Assembly (NCBI RefSeq): GCF_004803475.1 | Contig: NZ_SRKY01000003.1 | Location: 558,001 to 622,000 of the forward strand | Source: Aliishimia ponticola | GTDB lineage: Bacteria > Pseudomonadota > Alphaproteobacteria > Rhodobacterales > Rhodobacteraceae | Length of the DNA stretch: 64,000 nt | Reading direction: 5' to 3' | Shown here: positions 43,520 through 51,576 of the stretch, piece by piece | Position numbering within the stretch: position 1 is the first letter of the stretch | Layout: the number at the start of each line of letters is the position of its first letter | The notes under the pieces: generated by a model | Databases searched by the model: none | What the model was told of the DNA's origin: nothing | The model's input: only the letters and a program-made list of their open reading frames with translations | Position numbers and translations under genes: made by a program

Positions 43520-45457
43520 TCATCCGCCGCCCTCCAGATACCGTTTCTTCGCCTCGGCAGAACGTTGCATGTCCCGCACCATCCCATCGATCGCGACCTC
43601 GTCAGACTTGTCAGCATACCGGAACTCACTATCGGCATAGCGGTTGATCTCCTGCACGACCATATCCACCGTGATCGGCTGACGCAGCTCCGCGATCATG
43701 CCCAGCTTTTCGTCATACGGCTTGAACAGGAACAGATCAGGCTCTTCCATCCAGTCATCGGGCAGCTCGAAATCCATCGCGCGGACCTTCACCGCATCGG
43801 TGATATTCTTGATCGCCCGCCCGGTGAACCGGGGGTCCGCCTCCTGAATGGCCTTGAGGTAGGCGCCCAGCTTGGCAATCGTGTCGAGCGCCCCAACCCG
43901 CGCTGCGACCTCATCGAACACCCTGACCAGCCCCTCTTCGTGAGGCCGCGCATGCCCGTCAAAGCTCTTGGCAACCGCGCGCTTGATCTCTTGCGCCGCG
44001 TAAAGCTCATGATCGCCCAACGGAATATCGTGGTTCTTGCCCATCAACAGCGCAAGGATATCGACATAATCCTCCCGCGTCTGCGGACCGTCCACAAGGA
44101 ACCGCGCCCCCGCCCGCTGGCGCAACGCATCGTCCACATTCTCCGGATAGTTGGAGAACATCCCAAAAGTGCAATTGCCCCGCACCACGGTATTGGCACC
44201 GGCGAAACTCTCCATCAACACGGCGGTAATTTCCAACTGCCCCGAAGATGACTGCCGATCTCCGCGCTTGCCGGCCAACTGGTCAATATCGTCAATCGTG
44301 CCAAAACCAATGACCGACGGGTCCAGCACGTTGTTGATAAAGGCCTTGGCGTTCTGCCCCGATTTGCCCTGATAGCTGTCGATATTGTCCGTCGACAGGT
44401 TCTGATAGCGAAACGGATAGCCCGCATTCAAACAATACTCGTTGATCAGGCCTGCCATCATCTGGATCAGCGTGGTCTTGCCCGTCCCCGGCATACCATC
44501 CCCCATGAAGGTAAGGATGAACCCACCCAGCTCCACAAAGGGGTTCAGCCGCCGATCAAAATCATAGGCCATGATCATCTTGGCGAGCCGCATCGCCTGA
44601 TACTTCGCGATGTGGTTGCCGACCACCTCGTTGGGCTTCTTGAAGGTCATCGTCAGCGTAGAGGATTTCGCCTTGGTCGCCGGGACGAACCCGGCAATCG
44701 GCAGATCATCTGCCTCCACCCGCCACCTTGCCGTCTCGAACGGACCCAGACGCTCTGCCGATTGGGCGCGCAGCGCAACCTTCTCCATGACCGTTTCCGC
44801 AAAGGCCGCGACCACCGCCACCAGTTGCGCATCCTCAGGCGCATGTGCCGCCACCGCCTGATCCAGCGCCCAAAGCGCGCCATGCAAAGCGGTTTGACCA
44901 TTATCGGTCAACAGCTCATCGAACTCGCCTAGCTCAACCGTCACCTCGCTCAGATGCGGGGCGATCAGGAAGGCCGTCGCATTGGCAAAAACATGCAGCG
45001 TGACCAAAGCCTCCGCCGCCAGCAATTCGGTAAATTCGGTCCGCCGGTTCTGCGCCAGATGCCCTTCCAGATTGTCCCGTTTGAGATCGCCCAGCCCGGA
45101 AGTCTCCGCATAGGCCTCCGCCACCGCCAGAGAAATCGCCAAAGCGCGCCGCAATACGTTCAGCACCGTCGCCTGCAGGGGGGAGACAAGCGCGTCGTCC
45201 TCGTCGGCCCCCTCGATCCGGTTCACCAACTGCACCGCGCCAACGGGAACCGTGCGCCGCGTCACCAGACCCGGCGTCGTACTGCGAAACCTGCGCCGCG
45301 TGCCAATCCCGGCAGAGCGTTCCGGCTCCGGCACCGCAGCCACGGCCTTACCGATCCGCGGCGCATGGTCAAACCCCTGAAGCAAAGCCAGCGCCATCGG
45401 GTAATGCTTGACGATCTCCGCCTCGCGCAGTTCCATCTCATTCGCCGTTTCGGTCAT
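43520..45457 (-). CDS. AAA+ ATPase of an uncharacterised operon
   Basis: Protein of 645 residues. The AAA+ module covers about residues 300-560: Walker A GMPGTGKTT at 321-329, Walker B VIGFGTIDDID at 382-392, sensor-1 Asn436 in FSNYPEN, and Arg-finger candidates in RQRAGARF (446-452). Walker B ends in Asp-Asp where most AAA+ proteins have Asp-Glu, which may slow hydrolysis. The first 290 residues are helical and of no family I recognise; the last 85 resemble a C-terminal lid. The ATG at 45457 has GAGG five bases upstream; a TTG 22 codons earlier runs through the dispersed repeat. Neighbours are proteins of unknown function and small membrane proteins, so it probably powers a membrane-linked complex. 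Confidence 0.85.
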   Translation of the reverse strand: MTETANEMELREAEIVKHYPMALALLQGFDHAPRIGKAVAAVPEPERSAGIGTRRRFRSTTPGLVTRRTVPVGAVQLVNRIEGADEDDALVSPLQATVLNVLRRALAISLAVAEAYAETSGLGDLKRDNLEGHLAQNRRTEFTELLAAEALVTLHVFANATAFLIAPHLSEVTVELGEFDELLTDNGQTALHGALWALDQAVAAHAPEDAQLVAVVAAFAETVMEKVALRAQSAERLGPFETARWRVEADDLPIAGFVPATKAKSSTLTMTFKKPNEVVGNHIAKYQAMRLAKMIMAYDFDRRLNPFVELGGFILTFMGDGMPGTGKTTLIQMMAGLINEYCLNAGYPFRYQNLSTDNIDSYQGKSGQNAKAFINNVLDPSVIGFGTIDDIDQLAGKRGDRQSSSGQLEITAVLMESFAGANTVVRGNCTFGMFSNYPENVDDALRQRAGARFLVDGPQTREDYVDILALLMGKNHDIPLGDHELYAAQEIKRAVAKSFDGHARPHEEGLVRVFDEVAARVGALDTIAKLGAYLKAIQEADPRFTGRAIKNITDAVKVRAMDFELPDDWMEEPDLFLFKPYDEKLGMIAELRQPITVDMVVQEINRYADSEFRYADKSDEVAIDGMVRDMQRSAEAKKRYLEGGG

Positions 45458-45508
45458 TCCACCCTCATTGCCTTTGCAAGCCGGCCCATCGCCGCCACTC
45501 CGCTTGCA

Positions 45509-45540
45509 TTCATTGTTCCCCAAATACTCCCGCCGGAGGC
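45509..45540. repeat. Dispersed intergenic element, copy 3
   Basis: TTCATTGTTCCCCAAATACT is followed by CCCGCCGGAGG. It begins right after the stop of the 371-residue gene and ends before the AAA+ start, within the operon. On the minus strand it reads GGAGTATTTGGGGAACAATG. Confidence 0.6.
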
Positions 45541-45541
45541 G

Positions 45542-46657
45542 TCAATACCGCAGCACACGCGATCCGCTCACCACATATTTGCGCACGGTATCGAAACCCG
45601 ACGGGTTCAATTCACTAAGCACCTGAAACGGACGCGCGGGCAAAATGATCGATCGCTGCATGCGCGTCGTTCCCGTTTCCGCGCCGCGGCCAGAGAACGG
45701 ATCCAGCGCGAAAATTTCGCGCTCCACTTTCGAAAACCAACCGGCACGTTCTTCGACGACGCGCTCGGACTGCAAATCCTCTTCGGTCCACACCAGCGCC
45801 CAATCTTGCCCAACAGGGGCCTTCGCCGCGCTCAGCACCTCGCCCAGTGGGCCGGATTGCGCCGTAAAGGCCGAGGAATACAGCGGACCGACATGAAGCC
45901 GTCGCAATCGCTTAGGATGCAAGTCGTCAAAATCCTCGTCGAACCCCTTGGCGATTGTAACCAGTTTGAGCGCACCAAGGCTTTGCGCCATCAAATGGGC
46001 TTGCGCCTCGGGCCAGCGGCGCTGGTCTTTGGGCAGCGGAGTGCGACCGGTGTCCTCGCATTCCATCAAATAGATGACCGGCAGATTCAACTGGCTGTCC
46101 CAGACCGCCCAGTGGATCAAAAACCTGCGCCGGTCCTCGCCCAGATTGCCCAACCATTGAAGGCTTGGATCATTGCGCGCCCAGAACAGTTGGCCCTTCT
46201 GCAACTCCTCATAATACAGCCGCTGCGACAGCGCGAATTGCAGCTTGGTCGGCACTTTGCGTTCACCGATGATGACATCGACCATCTGCCGTTTGAGATC
46301 GGCGACCGACGGCGCTCCGGCCAGATGCGTGTCGGCCTGAAGCGCATCATGTCCCATCGTCAGGATTTCCGTCGCCGTCGGGAAACCGCTTTCCGTCCTG
46401 TCGATGGCGAGCGAGCCGAAGAACCGTCCGGTATCCCGACCCACCAGCAGGTATTTGAGGCTGAGCGCCCGGAAGGTAAACGTCAGCGCCGTCGCATAGC
46501 GCACCAGCAGCTTGACCTCCTCCCGGCTCAGATCGCCTTCGGTCTCCATCACGCCGGCGACACGCGCCATGTGGCCCATCACCGTTTCGAACTTGCGGAA
46601 ATAGCGGCGCGAAGCGAAGAGGTCGGTCAGGCCAGCGGAATTGGCGGGATCAGTCAT
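45542..46657 (-). CDS. Conserved protein of unknown function, 371 residues
   Basis: Soluble-looking protein with no signal or membrane helix. It has a helical N-terminal half (RRYFRKFETVMGHMARVAGV, EVKLLVRYATALTFTFRAL) and a more beta-rich C-terminal half ending in VSGSRVLRY. The ATG at 46657 overlaps the stop of the 118-residue gene in an ATGA. I recognise no family or catalytic motif. It sits directly before the AAA+ gene and is probably its partner. Confidence 0.7.
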   Translation of the reverse strand: MTDPANSAGLTDLFASRRYFRKFETVMGHMARVAGVMETEGDLSREEVKLLVRYATALTFTFRALSLKYLLVGRDTGRFFGSLAIDRTESGFPTATEILTMGHDALQADTHLAGAPSVADLKRQMVDVIIGERKVPTKLQFALSQRLYYEELQKGQLFWARNDPSLQWLGNLGEDRRRFLIHWAVWDSQLNLPVIYLMECEDTGRTPLPKDQRRWPEAQAHLMAQSLGALKLVTIAKGFDEDFDDLHPKRLRRLHVGPLYSSAFTAQSGPLGEVLSAAKAPVGQDWALVWTEEDLQSERVVEERAGWFSKVEREIFALDPFSGRGAETGTTRMQRSIILPARPFQVLSELNPSGFDTVRKYVVSGSRVLRY

Positions 46658-47010
46658 CTGCGTTTTTCGTCCCAATCGAGATCGAATTCATAATTCGTTT
46701 CCTGCCTCGCATGCCACACCGCAAACCTGGGAAACCAGCGCCCCAAAACTCCGAATGCCGCGAAGGTGGAACGCGGGTACACAGCAAACATGATGAAAGG
46801 GATACCCAGAAAGCTCATCGTGATAGCCACAAGATTGGCAACCTGCGAACCGTTGAAAAGAAGCGCCATCCAGACCACTTGAGCAAACGCAAGCCCGGCC
46901 CAAGTGTACCGCCTTAATCGTACCCATCGCGGCTTAAAGTCAGCCCCCAACTCGTTCAGGCTTTTTACCCTCAACGGCTTTGGTCGTTCAAACAAGCTTT
47001 CTGGCTTCAA
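46654..47010 (-). CDS. Small two-helix membrane protein, unknown
   Basis: Protein of 118 residues with basic N terminus and two hydrophobic helices at about 35-55 and 58-78, then a short tail rich in Trp and charged residues (ETNYEFDLDWDEKRR). The start is TTG at 47010, overlapping the stop of the 34-residue microprotein in a TTGA. The stop overlaps the next start in an ATGA. The double overlap argues that it is made in step with its neighbours. Confidence 0.72.
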   Translation of the reverse strand: MKPESLFERPKPLRVKSLNELGADFKPRWVRLRRYTWAGLAFAQVVWMALLFNGSQVANLVAITMSFLGIPFIMFAVYPRSTFAAFGVLGRWFPRFAVWHARQETNYEFDLDWDEKRR

Positions 47011-47111
47011 GCCCGGCCACCCTTCTTCGTCTTACCCAACAGAACCAGTCCAGTGGTCCCGGCGACGATCCACAGAACAGAAACGAAGATCAGAAGAGTT
47101 CCGATACTCAT
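47007..47111 (-). CDS. 34-residue single-helix membrane microprotein
   Basis: A short frame from ATG 47111 encodes MSIGTLLIFVSVLWIVAG followed by a few small residues and the basic tail GKTKKGGRA. It has one clear membrane helix with a positive C-terminal end. AGGAAAG lies eight bases upstream of the start. Its TGA overlaps the TTG start of the 118-residue gene. Good start signal, helix and coupling make a real gene likely in spite of its size. It belongs to the AAA+ operon, perhaps as a membrane regulator. Confidence 0.65.
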   Translation of the reverse strand: MSIGTLLIFVSVLWIVAGTTGLVLLGKTKKGGRA

Positions 47112-47196
47112 GTTTCATTCTTTCCTGCTTTCTCGTCTTTAGCGCTCCGCCCATCGTCGGCCTAAACGCACCTTTCAGAGCGCTCCTGGGACGCCG

Positions 47197-48273
47197 CTAC
47201 CCTCCATACGCATTTGCGTCGTGCTTTTTCACGATATCTTCAAACCGGCGGGCAAAGCGTTCGTCGGCCTTGGCCTTGGCTTCCAGCACGTCACGGGCAA
47301 AGACCATCTGGTCCTCATGCGCTTCCATCATGTCGGCCATTTTCTGGTTGGTCGCAGCGCCGATCCCGGCCATGGCGGATTGCGCCTCTTGATCCGTCTT
47401 GACGCCGATCTCGTTGATCCGGTGCGCCACGTCCTGCTGCTGCGCCGTTTTCAAGGATTTCGTCAGCGCATCATAAAGCACGACCCGCTGCTGCGTGTCT
47501 GTTTGCAGCTTGTTGATCAGCACCATCTGCGTCGCCGCCTGGTTCTGCAAGCTGTCGACCCAAGTCTTGCCCTTTTCGATATAGCGCCCAAGCGTTTGCG
47601 ATTTGGCCAGTTTGACCTGCTCTTGTTGCACCATCTCGTTATATTGCTTGTTCACATCCGCAAGCTGCGTCTCCAACGCGGTGCGCTTGGCCGCATCGGT
47701 TTCAGAGGCGATCTGGTTTTCCAGCGCAATGATCTTGGGATCCATCGCCTTGATCTGGTCCTGCAGATCCGCCAGCTCCTTGACCGTGAATTCGCGCTCA
47801 TCCAGCGTTTCGGTCAGGTTGATGCCGACCTTGACCTTCTCGCCTTCCAGCACGTCAAGCTGACCTTGCAGCAGTTTCACAATCGTATCGGACTTGGCGA
47901 TGAGATCTTGCAGCTTGTCATCGATGGAGGCAGTGCGAATACGTTCGGCCCGCATGGAATCCGACTTGGCCTTGGCGAAGATACCGACGAAGCTTTCCCA
48001 GCCGGTTTTCGTGCGCATCTCGTCGAAATCCTTGGAAAATCCCGCCGTCACATCATCAAGCCCCATGATAAGTTCGGCGATATTGGCGTTCATCACTTCG
48101 GTGTGGGCGTGCACGTCGTCCAAGGTGGCGTTCTCGATATCGAACTGGATATCGGCGCCTTCCTTCATTTTGGCCCGCGCTGTTTCGATCCGGCTTGTCA
48201 GCTCTGCGATCTTCGACTGTGCTTCCGCCACTTGCGCCTGCGAATCCCGAACCTGCGCGTCAAAATCAGCCAT
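47197..48273 (-). CDS. Long coiled-coil protein, TelA-like architecture
   Basis: Protein of 358 residues, nearly all helix, with heptad-like patterns in QVRDSQAQVAEAQSKIAEL and throughout 130-250. The central block around LLQGQLDVLEGEKVKVGINL and LAKSQTLGRYIEKGKTW resembles the helical core of TelA/KlaA tellurite-resistance-associated proteins, but overall match is weak. GAGGGG lies nine bases before ATG 48273; the extra codons upstream cover the promoter. It is the first gene of the minus-strand unit, 85 bases ahead of the microprotein gene. A filament- or membrane-scaffolding role that an AAA+ ATPase remodels, as in ESCRT-like systems, is an attractive but unproved idea. Confidence 0.75.
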   Translation of the reverse strand: MADFDAQVRDSQAQVAEAQSKIAELTSRIETARAKMKEGADIQFDIENATLDDVHAHTEVMNANIAELIMGLDDVTAGFSKDFDEMRTKTGWESFVGIFAKAKSDSMRAERIRTASIDDKLQDLIAKSDTIVKLLQGQLDVLEGEKVKVGINLTETLDEREFTVKELADLQDQIKAMDPKIIALENQIASETDAAKRTALETQLADVNKQYNEMVQQEQVKLAKSQTLGRYIEKGKTWVDSLQNQAATQMVLINKLQTDTQQRVVLYDALTKSLKTAQQQDVAHRINEIGVKTDQEAQSAMAGIGAATNQKMADMMEAHEDQMVFARDVLEAKAKADERFARRFEDIVKKHDANAYGG

Positions 48274-48572
48274 TAAATCGTCCCCTCTTTCCAAACATGT
48301 GCGACGGATATAGGGAATGTGAATGGCATTTACATCATCCGCGCCGTCGATTTTCCAACAATGTTCGCAAATTGGGCGACCCATGGGAAGAAAAACACGC
48401 AAAAGCGGGCGGCTCTTTCGCGGGCGTTGCGCGTCTGCTATGGCGAGGACGGGCCGCGGGCGATGGCGTCGCGGGAGAGGTACCTCTTGGCCCGCTTTTC
48501 GATCCTGTACGCCGGGACTTTCAATCGGGAGATTGGAGGCCCGCCCCTTCTCCCAAAGCCGGGAGACGCGCC

Positions 48573-49700
48573 ATGTCGGATTGGTCGCCAGAAAAAACGC
48601 AAGTCAAAAGCTGGAATGAATGGGATAGGCTGCGCCACGTGATCGTGGGCCGCGCCGATGATTGTCATATCCCGCCCGAAGAACCCGCGCTGGACGCCAA
48701 GGTGCCCGAGGATTCCGACATGCGCGGCCAATGGGGCCGGCGCCCACAGGAAACCATTGATCGGGCCAACGAACTGCTGGACCAGTTCGCCAACCAACTG
48801 AAAGCACGCGGTATCCGGGTGGATCGCCCCGACAGCATTGATCATTCCAAACCCGTCACGACGCCCGATTTCCACACCGACAGTCAATTCGGCTGTATGC
48901 CGCCTCGCGACGTGCTGCTGACGGTGGGGCATGAGATCCTCGAAGCGACCATGTCCTACCGCTGCCGTTGGTTTGAATATCTGAACTATCGCCCGCTCAT
49001 GCAGCGCTATTGGGACGAAGACCCGAATTTTCGTCATGAGGCCGCGCCCAAGCCGCGCCTGACGGATGCGGATTATCACCCCGACTATCTGTCCGAGAAA
49101 ATTGGCGTGGAAAAGCGCCTGCAATGGGCGGCGGAGAAGTTCTTTGTCACGACCGAGGAAGAGCCGTTGTTCGACGCCGCCGATGTGCTGCGATTTGGGC
49201 GCGATCTGGTCGTGCAGCACGGCTTTACGACGAACCTCAAGGGGATCGAATGGCTGCGCCGCCACTTCCCGGATCACCGGGTGCATACGGTCAACTTCCC
49301 CGGTGATCCCTACCCGATCCACATTGATGCGACCTTCACGCCGCTGCGCCCCGGCCTGATCCTGAACAACCCGCAACGCCGTCTGCCGGAGGATCAGCGC
49401 GGCATATTCGAAAAGAATGGTTGGGAAATCGTCGATGCGGCGCAACCTGCACACAATGCCCCGCCGCCGCTGTGCTATTCCTCCACATGGCTCAGCATGA
49501 ATGTGCTGGTGCTGGACCCGAAAACAGTCTGCGTCGAGAAGTCCGAGGTTTATCAGGCCGAACAGATGGACAAGCTGGGCATGGAGGTGGTCGAAGTCGA
49601 CCTGCGTGATGCCTATGCCTTTGGCGGCGGGCTGCATTGTTGCACCGCTGATGTGTATCGCGATGGCGATTGCGAGGATTACTTCCCCAACCAGCCCTGA
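48573..49700 (+). CDS. Amidinotransferase family protein (AGAT-like)
   Basis: Protein of 375 residues in the guanidino-group-modifying family. The catalytic residues are Asp in DAADVLRFGRDL, His in HIDATFTPL and Cys in GGLHCCTADV. Full conservation argues for an amidinotransferase that moves the amidino group from arginine to an amine such as glycine. GGGAG lies seven bases before ATG 48573. No creatine-like or antibiotic pathway is adjacent, so the acceptor is unknown. The 299-base gap before it holds only a divergent promoter region shared with the coiled-coil gene; I see no further gene there. Confidence 0.87.
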   Translation: MSDWSPEKTQVKSWNEWDRLRHVIVGRADDCHIPPEEPALDAKVPEDSDMRGQWGRRPQETIDRANELLDQFANQLKARGIRVDRPDSIDHSKPVTTPDFHTDSQFGCMPPRDVLLTVGHEILEATMSYRCRWFEYLNYRPLMQRYWDEDPNFRHEAAPKPRLTDADYHPDYLSEKIGVEKRLQWAAEKFFVTTEEEPLFDAADVLRFGRDLVVQHGFTTNLKGIEWLRRHFPDHRVHTVNFPGDPYPIHIDATFTPLRPGLILNNPQRRLPEDQRGIFEKNGWEIVDAAQPAHNAPPPLCYSSTWLSMNVLVLDPKTVCVEKSEVYQAEQMDKLGMEVVEVDLRDAYAFGGGLHCCTADVYRDGDCEDYFPNQP

Positions 49701-49715
49701 CGCCGGACGGCCAAT

Positions 49716-50177
49716 TCAAGGGCGCTGCGCGGCATCCAGTTGCCGGGTGAGATCGCGCAGCTGCTCTTGCAGGTCACGGATTTTGGCCGGGTCGAACTTC
49801 CCGGCCCTGGCCATGCAGCGCGGAACCTCTCGTGCCGCCTTTTGCGCTTCCACGCCCTTGTCCGTCAGACGCAGCAGCACCCGTCTTTCATCCTTGGTAT
49901 CGCGCAGTCGCTGGATCAAACCTGCCTGCTCCATCCGCTTGAGCAGCGGCGTCAGCGTGTTGCTCGCCAAGCCGATTGCAGTGCCGACATCGCCCACAGA
50001 CATCAGGCGCGCAGCGTCAAGCAGCAGGATCACCAGATATTGCGGGTATGTCAGCCCGATTGGCGTCAGAAACGGCTTATACAGCCGCCCGAACGCCTGA
50101 TGCGCAGCGTAGACATCAAAGCACAGCAACGCGTCCAGCGCATCGCGATGGGTCTGGGTCGTGTCAGGATCATTCAT
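49716..50177 (-). CDS. ohrR: MarR-family organic-hydroperoxide regulator OhrR
   Basis: Repressor of 153 residues. The peroxide-sensing Cys is in LLCFDVYAAHQ near residue 19, as in OhrR, and GLTYPQYLVILLL plus the winged helix DTKDERRVLLRLTD follow. The ATG at 50177 is the natural start. It is divergent from ohr, and the gap holds a perfect palindrome, the usual OhrR arrangement. Oxidation of the Cys by an organic peroxide would release the repressor. Confidence 0.93.
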   Translation of the reverse strand: MNDPDTTQTHRDALDALLCFDVYAAHQAFGRLYKPFLTPIGLTYPQYLVILLLDAARLMSVGDVGTAIGLASNTLTPLLKRMEQAGLIQRLRDTKDERRVLLRLTDKGVEAQKAAREVPRCMARAGKFDPAKIRDLQEQLRDLTRQLDAAQRP

Positions 50178-50187
50178 ACGACATGAA

Positions 50188-50207
50188 ATAGTCGTGCGCG
50201 ATTTTAT
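50188..50207. promoter_or_regulatory. Possible second, weaker OhrR site near ohrR
   Basis: The stretch around 50192-50202 reads TCG-TGCG-CGAT, which repeats the TCG-N4-CGAT core of the main operator with poor flanks. It lies 11-30 bases before the ohrR start and would allow self-repression. Confidence 0.35.
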
Positions 50208-50243
50208 CGCAAGCCCATCTTGACGATTGCCTCGGAAATGCCA

Positions 50244-50265
50244 TTTATATCGCACACGATATAAA
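50244..50265. promoter_or_regulatory. OhrR operator between ohrR and ohr
   Basis: TTTATATCG at 50244-50252 is perfectly mirrored by CGATATAAA at 50257-50265 around CACA. It lies 26 bases before the ohr start, where a bound repressor would block the ohr promoter. Confidence 0.8.
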
Positions 50266-50290
50266 CCTGCACGATGCAAAGGAAGTCACA

Positions 50291-50719
50291 ATGCTCAGCA
50301 AGATCGTCTACTCCACCAGCGCCACTGCAACGGGCGGCGGTCGCGATGGCCACACCGCGCTTGACGATGGCAGCTATGGCACCGACCTGGCCGTTCCGAA
50401 AGAAATGGGCGGCCCCGGCGGTGATGCGCTGAACCCCGAAAAGCTGTTCTCGCTTGGCTATGCGGCGTGTTTCATGGGCGCGCTGCGGTTCTACGCGGGC
50501 CAGAAGAAGGTCGCGGTGCCCGAAGATACCAAGGTGACGGTCGAAACCGGCATCGGTCCGCGCGAAGACGGCGGGTTCGGGATCGACGTGAAAATCAAGG
50601 TGTCGCTGCCCGGGCTCGATGAAGAGACGGCCCAAGACCTGATCAAGGGCGGCCACCATGTCTGCCCCTATTCCGACGCGACGCGCGGCAGCCTGAGCAT
50701 TTCGCCGGAACTGGTCTGA
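50291..50719 (+). CDS. ohr: Organic hydroperoxide resistance protein Ohr
   Basis: Thiol peroxidase of 142 residues that reduces organic hydroperoxides. The two redox Cys are in GYAACF (about residue 60) and HHVCPYS (about 125), and the Arg and Glu of the active site fit the Ohr pattern. It is distinct from OsmC, given the divergent OhrR. The start lies 25 bases past the operator palindrome. Confidence 0.95.
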   Translation: MLSKIVYSTSATATGGGRDGHTALDDGSYGTDLAVPKEMGGPGGDALNPEKLFSLGYAACFMGALRFYAGQKKVAVPEDTKVTVETGIGPREDGGFGIDVKIKVSLPGLDEETAQDLIKGGHHVCPYSDATRGSLSISPELV

Positions 50720-50721
50720 CC

Positions 50722-51504
50722 TCAGGTCAGGCGCGCAACAAGATCGCTGGCCGGATAGGCCAGCGCATCGATCACGTCGAAATGGTGCTTGCCCGGCACT
50801 TCCACATGTTCGGCACCCCACGCTTGGGCCAACCAACGGGCCTGATCCAGAAAGGCTGGACGTTCCTGCCCGCCGACCCAGACGGATACGGGCACCGATG
50901 GCGCAGGTTGCAGAACCGGGCTTTCCGCCTCGGCCCCCGCAGGATCAAGCCCGAAATCTTCGTTCATCGATGTCTTAAGCAACGGTCGCAAGTCCGCCAC
51001 GGGCGAGATCGGCACAACCCGCTTGATCCGGGCGACCACATTTTCCGGCAGCAGCCCCGGCGCCAGCATCCGCGCGACCAGATGACCGCCAGCGGAGTGA
51101 CCGGTCAGGGTGATTGGCCCCTCGAAGCGCTCTGCCATGGCCAGAACGGCGCACGCGATTTGCTGGGTAATCTCTGCAATCGGCACCTGCGGCGCGAGGT
51201 CGTAAGAGGGCATCACAACAGCCCAACCGCGCGCATTTGCCCCTGCCGCCAGATGGGACCAATAGGACCGGTCGAATTTCAGCCAATAGCCGCCATGCAC
51301 GAACATGCAGACCCCGTCTGGCGCATCCTCTGGCAAAAACACGTCGAAGGCTTGCCGCTCTGACGGACCATAGCTGACGCCGAGCGTGGCGCGATCCGCC
51401 AACGCGGCGCGATACGCTTCGGCCGCCGCAGCCCAGCGCCCAGGATAGGCTTCCGCCCCGTCGATATAGGCGCTGTTTGCATAGGCATCATCCAGCTTGG
51501 CCAT
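50722..51504 (-). CDS. Alpha/beta hydrolase, arylformamidase (AFMID)-like
   Basis: Hydrolase of 260 residues. The oxyanion motif HGGYW (about residue 70), the nucleophile GHSAGGH (about 135), and the closing HHFDVID with the catalytic His match the AFMID-type kynurenine formamidases. The reaction would be hydrolysis of N-formylkynurenine in tryptophan breakdown, but other esterases share these motifs, and no kynurenine genes are near. It is convergent with ohr, with two bases between the stops. Confidence 0.8.
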   Translation of the reverse strand: MAKLDDAYANSAYIDGAEAYPGRWAAAAEAYRAALADRATLGVSYGPSERQAFDVFLPEDAPDGVCMFVHGGYWLKFDRSYWSHLAAGANARGWAVVMPSYDLAPQVPIAEITQQIACAVLAMAERFEGPITLTGHSAGGHLVARMLAPGLLPENVVARIKRVVPISPVADLRPLLKTSMNEDFGLDPAGAEAESPVLQPAPSVPVSVWVGGQERPAFLDQARWLAQAWGAEHVEVPGKHHFDVIDALAYPASDLVARLT

Positions 51505-51576
51505 CTCGCTCTCCCTCTAGACAATCGGCACAAGACCCTATTTCAAAGAGACACGCAAACCGATGGGAGGAAGACC

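Noticed and set aside
48195-48572. N-terminal extension of the amidinotransferase back to 48195
   Set aside because: The upstream frame crosses the divergent promoter and the coiled-coil gene start, and a good ribosome-binding site marks ATG 48573.
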